Assembly (NCBI GenBank): GCA_032622095.1
Contig: CP136068.1
Location: 132,811,989-132,875,988 of the forward strand
Source of the DNA: Siphonodentalium dalli
Taxonomy: Eukaryota > Mollusca > Scaphopoda > Gadilida > Siphonodentaliidae
Direction of reading: 5' to 3'
Length of the DNA stretch: 64,000 nucleotides
Part shown: piece by piece, positions 44,886-57,816 of the stretch
Layout: each line of letters begins with the position of its first letter
Numbering within the stretch: position 1 is the stretch's first letter
Translations under genes and position numbers: made by a program
The notes under the pieces: model-generated
What the model was told of the DNA's origin: nothing
What the model saw: the letters and a program-made list of their open reading frames with translations, nothing else
Databases searched by the model: none

Positions 44886-45963
44886 GTGTGTGCATATACA
44901 ATCCATGAAGTATTGTAGCTATAAGGGCAGTGGTCAAAACTGTTTACAGACACATAGACCGGGAGGTGGGTTTTATAGATGCTTCACGAAGCAAGTTTTT
45001 TACTCATCCAAAATCAAATTTACACAAACCGTTTAAATAACTATAAGTTACGAATTTGACACATAAAGCAACATCAAGTGCTTTTCAATCAGTATTATCA
45101 GGATTACAATATTGTGTTATCTCTTATTTCAGATTCTAATCAGGTACTAAATCTGCATACTCTGCCATTAAATTCAGCAGCTTCAGGATTTAGTAAAGAT
45201 ATGTGAACTTATCTTGCTGCATAGTGATCTGGATCTATCGGTATAACATATCCACGTTTCATACACCATGCAACGTGAACATTCAGCAAATCCAGGTACT
45301 ATGTGATTGATTATTTAGGCCCAGAAACGTACATATCACAACATATTCTTTACTCTGATTCGTAGAACCGGAATTAACATTACAGCTTGGCACCCAACAA
45401 TGGCAACATTCAGCGTAAATCATAGTTTCATGATATATTGATCTGACACTGTGGAACTTCACCACGTTTGCTCAATTTTTACCCTAGTGCCATTAACTAA
45501 GGCAATTTCCAATTAACCCCATATAGTCCAATTTGCTAGTTATGCTTCCACTCACAGCACTGATTTAATGATACTATAAGAACTCAACAATGATAACAAA
45601 TTCAACCAAGCATTAAAGGGACTGTTGATTTATATTAGCGAGTTTGCGATACCCGTCCGACGGGTACGGGTTAACCGGTGAAATTCGTCACGGTCACTTG
45701 CGTCCTTTAAATGTAGCGCATATAGCGATAGTCATTTGGAACGGGTAGATGTATACCATTGACCGGTAATCTTTCACCAAAATTTTCTCACTCAAAAGTA
45801 CATGAATTCTATGAAATATAAGTCAGCTATGCATTAATCTATTTGGCAAATCTCATTGATAAATTTGTCATTTAAGCCATGTTTTATGTTCAAAGTATCG
45901 AGGCGGCTTCTAGCACTTTGTTCACTAACAACTGTCTTTACTCCAGTAATGACATGTTATGAT

Positions 45964-46328
45964 TAAAGGTACTAAATCCGATTCGTTGGTCCCCCATATC
46001 ATCATATTCCATCAAAAATAATGTTAACCACAGTCAACTATAGTATAAATTTGCCCAAAACCTGTTATTTATCAACATATTGTTCAACGAAAAAAGCCAC
46101 TTGATTTTAGAGTTATCCATCTTCAACCGCAATTGGGTCCCAGACCGTCATCTCGTCGACTGTTTACTGGGCCTCTAAAAATTATCGGTGGTGAAAAATT
46201 ATAGACTTCAAAAATCGATATCTGATCACTCTGAGCTTTGATGCGTGGGTTCCTCGACTCGAATCAAATATGTTTACCCCCAAAGCAAAGGAAATAGTAA
46301 TTTGCGAGCGTTAATTCGGATTATGAAT
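45964..46328. mobile_element. TTAA MITE, family B, copy 2
   Basis: Begins at GATTAAAGGTACTAAATCCG and shares CCACAGTCAACTATAGTATA, GACTTCAAAAATCGATATCT and CTCGACTCGAATCAAAT with the copy at 2225-2659. Its right end at TTCGGATTATGAATG has lost the terminal TTAA. Confidence 0.6.
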
Positions 46329-46334
46329 GAGAGT

Positions 46335-48184
46335 GAGTTGATGGTGATACACGCAGTCTCGGCCTACGGACGTGATTATAGAGAGTATCCGCGCTGAGAG
46401 GGGTTGTCCAGCTTCAAATTCCCAAATATACACCCCCTTGAGCCTTGCGTAATTCTAATTGTGCACCCCGTTGGGCTTTGATTTTCCCCAAGTGTTCCTT
46501 CACGTGCCTGAATTGTAGTCTGTTCTAAATGGATCAGTAGTCTTGTTACCAGATGTCCTGTGGGGGGGGGGGGTCCACTGCGCCGACCAAATACGCTAAC
46601 ATTTGTAGATCTGAAACTGGAAATTGCACAATCATAACATATAGTGGTCTATAATGCCAGGCAAATTCACGCCCTGAATTGTTTTTCTTAAATTAATGAT
46701 CAGTTTTGACGGGCCACTGCATGGGAGAGACCAGGATGCACCGGGTCGACCATCGTTCGGTCCGGTGTGAGAACGTTTTGAAATCCGATATGAAAATTGA
46801 TAATCCTAGCACCTATAGACTGTATAATAGAATAATTTCAACCTAGCTTGGTGTGAAATTTCCAACTGACGTGTTAGGTATATGAATTGTCCAACTGTTG
46901 AACAATTTGACAAAAGTTGGGGTGAAACATCCCACCCCATCTCGTCACGTATATGTATCGACCCTTTGTACATGAGCATAAGCATATCGTGAATGTGTTA
47001 CACTTTTGAATACAACCGTTTAGTTATTTTATCCTATGTGGGTGGTGACTGATTTCTCATTTTAATATTGATTAGGTATATACCATTTGAACGGACATGG
47101 CGCATTTGAACCTCAAGACTGTTATATATTGTAGTGGTGGTACTATATAGGTAGACAATTAGACGAAATAACGATATATATACATTATACTCTGCACAAT
47201 CTTACCATCGTCAGAGTGACTTTCAGCTGGGTTTTTTTCGCATATAAGTGAAGCAAACGTTCTTTAATCAAAACATATAATGAATAGTCTACCATTAAAC
47301 ACCCTTTATCGTTAAGAAGCTTAACTTTTCTACCTACCTCCGGGATTACGGGTTTAGACACAGACAAATATCCCAATTCTTGGATAAATATTCCCTTGCT
47401 CCGACCCTTCGATCTGTTGAAATATTCTAACCCATTTTCAATTAATATGACTAAATAAACTAAGGGGCAATATCGGTCTTATGTCTGACTAAAAGTACAA
47501 ATACATGTAGGTCATTCTTGGACCCTGGGTTCAAAAACAACACACTTTACACCGTATATTGGTTGGAAAATTTTATTAGCGTAATTTTATATTTGAGCCA
47601 TCATAACAAATTTTCTCAGTCTGCAAATTTCATCTGGTTTAGTCAAAACTCGAACGGTCTGTGAAATTATTTATGTAATCCAATTCTTGAAAATGTTACC
47701 AAAATGAGTAATCCATATCATACATTACCAATCGATGTGCTTAATTCTACCCGTAAAACAGTTTGCGATTACAAAACATGTACCGGTACGGGTAGCTACC
47801 AGTACCCGTACACGTACCCGTACCGGTTTGAAATCGCAAACTCTCTACACTAAGACCCCTTATCATGAGAACCGCCGGACAATGGCGACAGCATCGCTTT
47901 ATAAAAGATGTGCGGACTGACTTGACGCACATTGACAAATGAAAAGGCTGGACAAGTGAAACAGGAAGAGAACTAGAAAGTTTTAGAAAACATAATATAA
48001 CTTTAACAGTAAGCTGATTTGGGCGCGTTTTCGATGGGTGGATATCAGTTTTAAAATAAGATCTCTGGACACAATTAGACCGCGCATAAAAAAAAACTCG
48101 TCCCTTTAGTAAATCCGACTTCAGCAAGACTTTAATACAGGAACAGTAATCTAAATATTTTCAATTATTAGCGTATGTACTCAC
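46335..48184. other. No exon found between the PAN-like exon and the 46 kb repeats
   Basis: The PAN-like exon needs a continuation on the minus strand, but I see no Cys-bearing, well-bordered exon here. A G run lies at about 46562-46573 and a palindrome at 47761. Confidence 0.4.
47761..47841. repeat. Palindrome rich in GTACCGGTAC
   Basis: GTTTGCGATT...TACCGGTACGGGTA pairs with TACCCGTACCGGTTTGAAAT and CGCAAAC to form an 80 bp foldback. No function apparent. Confidence 0.5.
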
Positions 48185-48434
48185 CGATGTCGTATAGGCC
48201 ACTAGTATCATCCATCTGGAAACAGGCGCTTGCGTTATACGTAAAGGACAAACACACGGGGTTCCCAAGACAGTCCGCTGCACACTTCATCTCTGACCTT
48301 GGCATTGTTCTTGAAATCACATGTTCTATGGTATGTTGGTCGTTGTACTGAAACGTTGTGCTCAGTAGATATTCCCCTAACGAGGAATTAAAACACAAGC
48401 TGCATAATAGCAGCACTCTGGTGTGGAGGTCCAT
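48185..48434 (-). CDS. Secreted PAN/apple-like protein, first exon
   Basis: Begins with MDLHTRVLLLCSLCFNSSLG, a plausible signal peptide with a Leu/Cys-rich core, so the product is probably secreted or cell-surface. It continues to EMKCAADCLGNPVCLSFTYN and ACFQMDDTSG. The spacing C-x3-C-x5-C-x-SF-x-Y and a later Cys are typical of PAN/apple-type modules. The donor at 48184 is G|GTGAGTAC, phase 1, so at least one further exon must complete the domain. The first Met is chosen because it gives the signal peptide. Thrombospondin type 1 coding lies downstream on the same strand, which suggests but does not prove one adhesive or matrix protein. Confidence 0.65.
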
Positions 48435-49156
48435 CCCCGTATGACCGTGAAAACATAAGTCGCATGCACAGTGCGTGGGTTTGAATACACATATCAGCAG
48501 AGGAAGTCAAATGTCGTTTATAGTAAGCCGTCATCGATTTGAAACAAGTCTTTAACAAAAGGATGTTCCATTCAAACGGTGCCAGTATTACATGTATACA
48601 GGGATGTGGTTAGAGGGACTTCATTGGGGTCCCACGCAACCCATCCGCCCTGAACCAGGCCCACATTCTCAAGTTCGATAAATTACATGTGCCTCATTTA
48701 TTCCACACCCATTGACGTGAGGCACGTGTATTCAACGGAATCCCAGACATGGAATACATATAAGTGTCTACCCCTAATACAAGCCGGAACAATACTTGTT
48801 GACGTGTCGCCAAGAAAGATGACGTACATTACGTAGATCATCCGCTTCCGGTGATCGCCCGATAATTTTTGGTCATTCATCAGACTTAAATCACAATAAA
48901 GGTAGCCATATTATCAATGAAGGTCACATACATTGATTGAACTTATCTGACTGAACGGTGTATAACAAATACAGAACACAACTTTCGTCATAATCTCGAA
49001 TCTCGGACGGCGCATAGTTACATTTCGCTCAAGCTACGCTCTTGTAAAATATATCCTTGCTCCATTCGCTACTCATTCGATAAAACAGTCTCGATTAAGA
49101 CGGGCGTTGTGTTCTGTCTATGTACACGGCGGGTGGATATTTTCAATTGGTATATA

Positions 49157-49303
49157 TAGAATACACCCATAGTAGCCGAGAATACCAAATTTTCACAACG
49201 AGTGGAATTGTGGTTTTAACCACGAGCCTTTTGGCGAGTGGTTAAAACCACAATACCACGAGTGATGAAAATTTTGTACTCTCGGCTACTATGCGTGTAT
49301 TTT
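49157..49303. mobile_element. Compact hairpin (inverted repeat)
   Basis: Arms AGAATACACCCATAGTAGCC and GGCTACTATGCGTGTATTTT, then AATTGTGGTTTTAACCAC and GTGGTTAAAACCACAAT, make a foldback about 147 bp long. CGAGTGG occurs in direct orientation on both sides of the centre. Confidence 0.6.
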
Positions 49304-49629
49304 ATCTATGTCATAATTATTATTTTTGTCATTTTGTTCCGCGAATTTAACTACTCCGCTGTTTACTTTGGAATGTGTATCCTCACCAGACACAATTACG
49401 ACGCTATCGTGAATGGGCGTCACGCGTAGTGATGCATACATTTACGTCATGACGTCAGCCTGTTTCTGAGCGATCAGTCACTTGGTATTACCATCCATAT
49501 GTTTCCTAGTTCATATAACACCAGCAAGCTACATTTGATTGAAATGAATGCAATTTTCCTCTCATTTAATTGATATCATGAAAACTTCCAATGTTAAATG
49601 AATGTGACATAGGAACTATTTAGCTCACT

Positions 49630-49770
49630 ACGATGTAGTTCTACTATGGGTATACATGTTTAACACATGGAATTACGTTTGAACTTTTACAGTAGAAATT
49701 TATACCCACAGTAGAAATTTATACCCACAGTAGGAAGCTGTATAGCCACAGTAGGGTGTAAATATGAAGT
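49630..49770. repeat. Second copy of the ACTATGGGTATA repeat
   Basis: Collinear with 38195-38320. It has an internal duplication of AGTAGAAATTTATACCCAC (two units in a row). Confidence 0.6.
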
Positions 49771-49856
49771 TTACAGAATGGGTGTTATACAGACAATAGA
49801 ACAGGCAATTATGGTCTAAATCAATCTTTCCAACTGCTAGACAAATTCCAGCATAA

Positions 49857-50402
49857 TAACCAGGTCAGGCACATCCTGAATTCCACTATTACAGTGATAT
49901 TCCACTATTTATAGTGGTATTTGACTATACCACATTCATGTTTCCTTTATATGCGTCGGGAATAGAAGACGGTGCATACAAGTACACAGCCAAATGTCAC
50001 TCTTAACAATATCGCAGCGAATGAACAGTCTTCCGACAAAATTAGTTGTGCGATCTTTTGCGCCAGCTTTGATATTCAATAATATAATAATATTACTAAT
50101 ATATCCCTTTCTAAATGACAATAGCAGGATGACTCAATCACTCCTTCATAACAATATTTCAACTAATTGCATGCTAATTTAGTTGCTTATCGTGTGCCGT
50201 TACGATTAATCAGTCTCCTGGACAAACTATATGTATGATACCGTATTTGTGCGACCTACTTTTGAATAATATTTCTGTGAAATATGATTTTGGATTATCC
50301 CTCTTTTATTAAATTAACAAAACGGTAATGGTCATATACCACTATAATAGTGGAATACCACTATAATAGTGGAATTCAGGATGTGCCTGACCTGATAACC
50401 CC
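49857..50402. mobile_element. MITE with AGGTCAGGCACATCCTGAATT termini
   Basis: The left arm (TAACCAGGTCAGGCACATCC, then TGAATTCCACTATT) and right arm (AATAGTGGAATTCA, then GGATGTGCCTGACCTGATAA) are near-perfect inverted repeats about 545 bp apart, followed inward by ACCACTATAATAGTGG-type palindromes. A short related piece (TGTGCCTGACCTGGTGG) occurs near 53945. Confidence 0.65.
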
Positions 50403-52750
50403 TTAAGTTCGGAAACAATTTGTCCAACTAATTTTTCACTTACTCAAGGATTAACAGTCATGTGGACTGTTTTTATGGAGATGTAACCGTGAGGTAAGTG
50501 GTCATAACTTGTGTAAAACCATTCCTTATATTTATATACATTTAGCGAAAAAGCCACTTTTGTAAATGTATTTAAATCGAAAAGTGTATCGTGACAAAAC
50601 CAACCCAAAATATCCCATAGCATCCGACCAGAAACCAACTGACAACAAGTTCTAAACGAGGCTCTTTATATTGAAACATGATGATTTATTAAGTCAATCA
50701 TGCGCGAGTGCAAATGCGCCAAAAACATTACGCGTTCTTCTTCTCAAAAATCAATGACGCGTCAATGTAATTATATGGTTGCAATTATGACCCTCTTGCG
50801 CGTTCACCGAGAAATAATTGCAACCAGTTACGTGTGCGCCGACCAATCGTAATGCTGGATTTAGTGATAATCACACTCAGTATGTAAATATATAGCAGTA
50901 TTCACACATTTCATTTAGTAAAGGATGGTACACATACATCTTATGATCATTGTGTCGTTTATATATCCTGGCACAATATAGACCTATATGCGACAAATTT
51001 CCTGAAAAATTGCCAGAATACATTGTCAGTGTGTGAAAGTAACATAAGGCGCTGCAATCAAGCTCCGTGAGTTCAGTCCCCTACGCAGGATTTATAGCTG
51101 CCCCCACTCACATGTAATGTGAAGAAATGTCGCATTTATTTATTTGAGATTGTCTTTAGGTTACAATTCATTTCGCATTATTATGAGAAACTGAACTGTC
51201 CATATTCATTTGAAAATTGTCTAGATCAAGCCAGAATGAATTGTAGCTGACAAAACACTTCAATACAAATGTTAGATTTAATTAAGAAAATACACATACC
51301 GACAGCGTTCAGACATCGCGTAGCGAGGGGACTGAACTCTGTGTCGCAGCTTGGTGTGCAATAAGGCAGACTCGTTAAAGGGACCAATACCTTCGATCTG
51401 GGTTCGTGCAAAATAAAATAAAAGTATGTAAAACAACTATCATCAACACATGAACAAATATATTGACTTATTTTCATTATTAGCAGAACTCTTCTGTAAT
51501 TAAATTTCTCATCTCAAAATCATTGTTATGTAAGCATTGGTGTTACAGTGGAATTAAAGTCAAAATTACAATTAGTTCAATAAAATGCCGAACTTTAAAC
51601 TGATATGGAGCACTCTACTGTGTGCGATCGAATGGTAATCTACATATATATAACAGAGTAGGGTATCTATGTCTGTCTGGCTGTCTGTCTGTTTGAGAAT
51701 TTTCTCCCATAGACCAGGACCGATTTCAACCAAATTTGGTGTGGTGACTCGGGTTACCCTGGCGGATGTTGTACGGTGTTAGATTTTCAATTTTTTTTAA
51801 ATGAGCAAGGCCTCTCCGATAATGAATAAGGGTTACCCAAAAAGGGAGCCTGTTTCAGCTATACATGTAGTAGAGAATAAAGTAGTTATTTTCATGAATG
51901 TTATATTCAAATTGTCAGCATACAACATATTTCTTACATAATAATTGTACAGAGTGACTACCGTTGTTTAACCCGTTGCCGTTAAAAATTGTGCCGACGA
52001 CAATTCGTTCCGAATTATGAAGTAAATATTTACAATATTCTGCGTGGTGTGGCGTGGTGTGGCTGGAATTTTCCATAATATTAGTTGAATGCTTCATTTT
52101 CCCTGCGGCCAAAGTGCCTGAGTACTCACTTGCCAATTATGTTCACTGAAATAAGTATATAATTTGTCCTTAACCGAAGTGAACCGAACGCAGCGCGCGT
52201 CTGTACATTCAAGGTGACACTCCACTGTTTTGAATGATCAGTAGGAGTAAATTTCTTATAATATATATATAGTACCAGTGTTTTCTGGCACACAATTGGC
52301 TAATAATGAATAAGTACTGGAAGTCAACTCCGTTTGTACTCGACCACTTGATACAAACCTGACCACGTGAGTCCGGATGTGAAACCCTTGTTAGCGTTTA
52401 TTTGTAGCGCAGTTTTGTTCCTAACTTCCTGCAGCACATACATTTCAGATTCTTTACCTTCCGCGACCATCTCCGGTTTACGTCAATCCCAAGAACAACT
52501 CTTTTGTTGACGAACGTGATGTTTTTAATAATACGCGGTTTACGTTATATAGCGCATGGTTCTGTTTAACGAACCTGAATGCGTTCTCGATTGGTGCGGC
52601 TGGAAAATCATACAACGTTTTCTTAACATACATGCATCATCAGATTTAACGACTCATGTTTGGGCTACATTACTATTTCTTCGGCTTCTGGTGCAAAACA
52701 TATATGATATGAGTCGAGTAACCAATCCCTCAAAGCTCATAGTCAATAGG
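50403..52750. other. No gene recognised
   Basis: AT-rich sequence with one repeat fragment (51640-51870). No exon or RNA gene supported. Confidence 0.5.
51640..51870 (+). repeat. Dispersed repeat fragment with CTGTCTGTCTG head
   Basis: Has TATCTATGTCTGTCTGGCTG, then GACCGATTTCAACCAAATTT and AAAGGGAGCCTGTTTCAGCT. The last block recurs at about 16287-16305, so both are pieces of a repeat family. Confidence 0.45.
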
Positions 52751-53152
52751 TTAACCCTTTACCCAAACAGAAGGGCCCTGTGCCAATGCATTCTCTTATA
52801 TATGCGAGTCGACCATAGGTCGCCTCGCATATATAAGAGAATGCATTGGCTTAACACATTTAAAATTATAAAATTGTTAAAGAATGTAAGAAAAAATAGT
52901 AAAAAGTGTTAAAAAAAGATTTTTTTTTAGGCCAATGCATTCTCTTATATATGCGAGGCGACCTATGGTCGACTCGCATATATAAGAGAATGCATTGGCA
53001 CAGGGCATAACTGTAACTATCACAATGTGGTCAAGGAGCCGGTTCCAATGATATCCATATTTGTATGGTTCTATTGAGACAGACCGAAGATATTTTAGGC
53101 TGTTGAAGCTTTATTTGGCCGGTTTTGGCCGGTTTGTTGGGTAAAGGGTTAA
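52751..53152. mobile_element. TTAA palindromic MITE, copy 3
   Basis: Full-length copy with TTAA at 52751-52754 and 53149-53152, termini CCCTTTACCCAAACAG / TGTTGGGTAAAGGG, and both 69 bp palindromes intact. Its right TTAA is also the left edge of the repeat at 53149-53933. Confidence 0.85.
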
Positions 53153-53933
53153 AGTGATGTGAAACCCTCTGCTGTGGACATTAGGTGGGAATAGAGAATA
53201 CTTTTGCTCAATGTGTTTCCCGTATTCTCATAAATTGTATATCCAAATGGCATCATAAATCGCCATTCTTATACATGGATTATAGGTGGTGGTCGACCTT
53301 AAGCTTGTTGGAGTGATTGTCATTGTGTTTATTGTGATTAATTCGTCTCACCAATAAAGAAGTACTTATTTATTTAGTACTGAGAATACTTTAGACGTTA
53401 TCGTTTTAAATCGTATAGTCGACGTGGTTGGAATTGACGTTTTGTTTCTGTTTTTGTTTCTGTTTTTGTTTATTTTAATATTTGTATTGGGATCAAAACA
53501 TGAACATTAGTTCAAAAAGACGACAATTGGGTTTTACATAGAGATGTATAAATCAATCTAGTGAGTTAAACTAAGATTTTAAAGACACGTCGTTATCATA
53601 TCTTCATGAAGATGCATATGTTTTAACGAAATGTCCAGGTGTTCCTCTGTTCATGGTGTCATACTGGCTAATTATTCTCAGTTAAAGGCAATGCTGCTAC
53701 ATATCAGCAACATGTGCCCAACACATAGCGATAATTTAAGTTGTTTATGTTAGGCAAAAAAATAAAATCCTCAGTATCGGGCAGATGCCAGTAATAGAGA
53801 ATCCTGAAAAGTCATGTTACTGACTGTATCTTTATCTCAGAAGAAACTATATTTGACTGCAACCTATGACCACTATTTTTGAACAGGCCTTCTATACATT
53901 TCCATCTCTCTTGACAACTTGTATCTTTTTGAT
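53149..53933. mobile_element. Dispersed repeat C, copy 2
   Basis: Begins at the TTAA that also ends palindromic MITE copy 3, with AGTGATGTGAAACCCTCTGC. It is collinear with 4468-5247 up to CTCTTGACAACTTGTATC. Confidence 0.65.
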
Positions 53934-54825
53934 GAGATGCAAATGTGCCTGACCTGGTGGGAGCTCATTGTTCATAAATTGTCATTAATGAACGATCTTG
54001 ATTACGACTGGTCGACTTGTGGTATAAGCATGATATAAAGTGCCCATTCAGAGAGTTATAACTGGGTTTTTAACATGTACCTTATTTCTTGTTATGTTTT
54101 TATTAAGAACAAAGAATAACAAAGGAGGAAGAGACAAAATACATGCACACAATCATTCTCTCAATACATGACATGGAAGAGCGTTATTCGTCCATGCCCT
54201 GGCCTACTTTCTTACTTATGACACGTAATTATAAAATATTTACAGGCACACATATAGTGTTCAGAACATTGTAAAAGACACCGTTCAACTTAAAAGCAAG
54301 ACGAAGCAGCGATACTACATGTAGATATTACCTTGACATATTATTGTCTGAAAATGGGCTTTCTTTAACAACAATGGTGATAAAGAACAATTAAGTCATA
54401 TTTTGTATTCAGAAAAACTTTCTATTTCTCTTATAAACAGCTAAAGTGGTCAATGGTGTATAATATTTAAGGTTTGTAGAATCAGCGTTCCAAACACTGT
54501 GTGCGACTTTAATTAATTTACATTCTGAATTTACCATAAATAATATAATTAGTAAATTCAACCATATTGAAACTGTATTTTTCATATTGTAAATATTGGT
54601 GGTGGGTTTTAAATGTATTTAAACAGTTGTCCGTTTAATAATTTGGCAAGCGAACATTCCTAATTTGTTAGTGATGTTGTAACATCCTTTTCCGATTTCA
54701 TCGAAGATAAACAATTCGGCTTCTCAAATGTTCCCGAAATTTCTTTGTTAACGAAGAATTTTAAAAATAACTGAATGTTGAATGTTCTGTTTGATAAAAC
54801 TAACCCATTGCATGTATTGTCGTTG

Positions 54826-54921
54826 TCTGTGCAAAATTAGTGGTCCTCGAGGAGGAATAGTCCACTCGGCTGCGGCTGGTATGTAGACTTATTCCTCATC
54901 GAAGACCACTGTTTTTGGCAT
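54826..54921. repeat. Short inverted repeat
   Basis: AGTGGTCCTCGAGGAGGAAT pairs with ATTCCTCATCGAAGACCACT around a GC-rich centre (CTCGGCTGCGGCTGG). It is probably a small foldback element. Confidence 0.5.
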
Positions 54922-55715
54922 GCTCAACTCCAAGCCATCCATTATCTATATAACATAAAAATTATATGACGCTGTGTGCGCTTCAATAAGAAGACAAAAG
55001 ATTCTCCCACCCCTACACATTTTAACATAGACATTTTAACATGTGAGATTTCCGTATGAGATTTCCCTGTCTCACACCCCACGTGGCATGCTGACTCGCC
55101 CTACCCACGTGGCTGATTTACATACCTATTTAAGCCGGAACTATTTTAACGAGCCAGATTTAAATGTCGAGTGAGAACTAAAGCAATGGCGACCATCATA
55201 CCACGTTTCAACTCCAAGTAATACGTATTACTTCGCAGATGCAAATGTACATGACGATAAGTCTCCAACTGTATAACTACGGGCAACTTTCCACATGAGT
55301 CCATTGGGTGTGACACATTTGCATCAAACGGAAAGCCAGAGTCGGACAGCTCTTGTACATTTCGTAAGTAAGCCACTTCACATGTGTTAAAAGAAATAGT
55401 TCCACTTTAGACAAATTATTATCGTTGCAATACTCCGTCAAACTCGTTAAACTAGCATTACATTTGTCATGTAAACAGAAATATGTCCCCTTTTCTTATG
55501 GTATATGTATATTTTCAATGGCAAACACAGTTGACATTGTTGTAAATACTTAATATTAATACGCCTATCTTGGAATTAATGTCAAGTGCGACGATGTTGT
55601 TACGTAGCCATGTCATTTTTACGAGCCATGTCAATTTCACTCAAACGTATTTATCCTGTTCGGCCGGGTAACGCGCTTTGTTTTTCCAGTATATAGCTTG
55701 GCATATATAGAGGAT

Positions 55716-55855
55716 CTACAACGAGTCCCCAGTTTATAGCGGAATTTACAAACCGAGTCCAGTAAATTAGGTGTGGACCGAGCCTTTGTCAAGGTTCAGA
55801 CCTAATTTACTGGACGAGTTTGTAAATTCCGCTATAAACTGGGGACGAGTTGTAG
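55716..55855. mobile_element. Compact hairpin (inverted repeat)
   Basis: Arms of about 55 bp: CCCCAGTTTATAGCGGAATT against AATTCCGCTATAAACTGGGG, continuing to CCAGTAAATTAGGT against ACCTAATTTACTGG, with about 27 bp between. The ACGAGT motifs at the arm edges are in direct rather than inverted orientation, as in the hairpin at 49157. Confidence 0.7.
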
Positions 55856-56924
55856 ATTATATTTATTACATGATCCAAAACCTCGACAAAACATATTTAA
55901 ATCAACAAATGGGACGCGAAACTAACATCGGCTTCTGTAAAGCATGCGATGACGTTTCACTCAACTATGCATTGTTTGTCCGCATAAATAAATATTCCCA
56001 GATAAATAAAGACTCTTTGGCGTTTTTAATGGCTTATATTTAATGACATAACTTTTCAAACTCTTCATGTATTATAGTTTGTTGGAAATATATTGGAAGC
56101 CATAGCATTTTGAGACGTAGCATACGAAACAGACGACAAACCGGAAGTCAAAGTTCCACTGGCGCTATTTCCTGTTATTAAACGAACGTTTAACATCAAA
56201 ATTTATAGAATGGGTTTATTGAATGGAATAAGGGTAGGACCATGTAATAAATACCGATATTACTCATGATAAATATAATTCCTGATGTTTTTCGACCTGA
56301 TTTGCCAAAGTTGAACAAATGTAGTAAACAAATAAATGTTACGTTATTTAGACGTTGTTTATTAAGTATCTGGGAATAGTATGTGGGTTCATTGGGTGAA
56401 TGCATTGAGTGGGCATTGAGAATCACTAATATCGCATCAGATTTCTCCCCAGATGTACGGTTGCAAACCTACTGAAATATGCCAAATATTTGCAGAAAAC
56501 AAAACATCAGAATGAGGCTCTTGGTTGAGAGAAAAAATATCCATTATGACCTGGAACATGAGCATGGACAAATCTCACTCTCGGGGCCAGATTTTTGGTC
56601 CGGACACTCGGCAAGCCTCGTGTATCGGGCGAGATTTTTCCATCCCACACCCAATGTCACGATGGACAATATTAGGCACACAATAATATCACCCAACCGT
56701 TTCAATTTCAACAATGTTCAGAAATAGCTTCTACATGATTTGGCGTGATAATTCGTAGCTCAAACATACTATCACATTTATACTTTCGTGATATGCGAAC
56801 CACTGGATGAGTATTGACAATGATAATAAGAACATATTCGTTCTATTTTTACGTTTTTCTTAGTAATAATGATTTAGCTAGCTTGGTATGATTTTGATAC
56901 GCCCGTTTTTTTTATGGAAACAAA

Positions 56925-57285
56925 CGTTCGTATCATGTTACCAGTTATCCGTCCGTTAACATTTTGGTTCCAGTTTGAATTATTTGATCAGAACTAAAGT
57001 AACTGTTGGTACATGTATATGTGTTTCTCAGCCAAACATACTTCGAATATGGGTTCTGTCCAATTATTCTTACATGAGTTACGGCCCTTTTTCGACTTAG
57101 AATTTACCCACGTTCATAACTGTTTGGTTTCCAACAGATAACTCCAGATTGGATTAGTTGATCAGAATAAAAAATTCTACGTGTTTGAGTGTTTCTCAGC
57201 TAAAAATACAGACCAAGCTCGAATGAGGTTCCGTAGAATTATATCTATATTAGTTACGCCCTTGTCACGTTAGAATTCACTTGAT
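56925..57285. repeat. Diverged direct duplication of about 165 bp
   Basis: AACTxxxTTGGTTCCA, TTGATCAGAA, GTGTTTCTCAGCYAAA, ATTATTCTTA and GTTACGCCC-like blocks occur in the same order twice. Old duplication or a repeat dimer. Confidence 0.45.
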
Positions 57286-57816
57286 ATAAGAAAAGTTTTA
57301 CAAATATAAACCATGCAACAGGCGCATTTGGCAACGCCCCAGGGATGCTCTTGTTTACTTGTATAATACCCGCATACAACGCATCGATGTATTTTAAGGC
57401 AGTAACATGTATATATTAGCTGCATATGGCATGTTTATGGCGCGTCGGTGACCAATTGTGTTGCCCTCACATGTAACTCAATTTCACACATCTGGAAGTT
57501 CGAAAGATTTGACGCCAACAATTTGCATTTATATCAAATTAAAAAGCATTTGCTACCTTTCGCAAATCGACATGAATCGAAATTAGGCAATGCTCGTTTG
57601 AACAGAACCTACTAAATTTGGTTGAGTTGTATACTTGAATCCTTATGTTGATAACAAAAGGCGAATTAGTCACTAATTAATCTATATCTTCACATAAATA
57701 TGCTTTTTTCGTTTTGTAGTGTTAAAATAAAGATTTCGCCACGATCTACCTATAATGCCGTTGTCGCAACATCATAAGTCAAAGCATACACACATTGCAA
57801 ACCACAATTTAAATTC

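Larger units (their letters stand above)
53934..57816. other. No gene recognised
   Basis: Holds the small hairpins at 54826 and 55716 and the diverged duplication at 56925. Otherwise AT-rich without coding signal; the 3' untranslated region of the Cys-loop receptor should begin just below 57817. Confidence 0.5.

Noticed and set aside
45220-45300. Minus-strand stretch AECSRCMVYETWICYTDRSR as continuation of the PAN-like exon
   Set aside because: The acceptor phase would fit, but the donor is poor (no GT after the Lys codon) and the Cys spacing does not match the domain.
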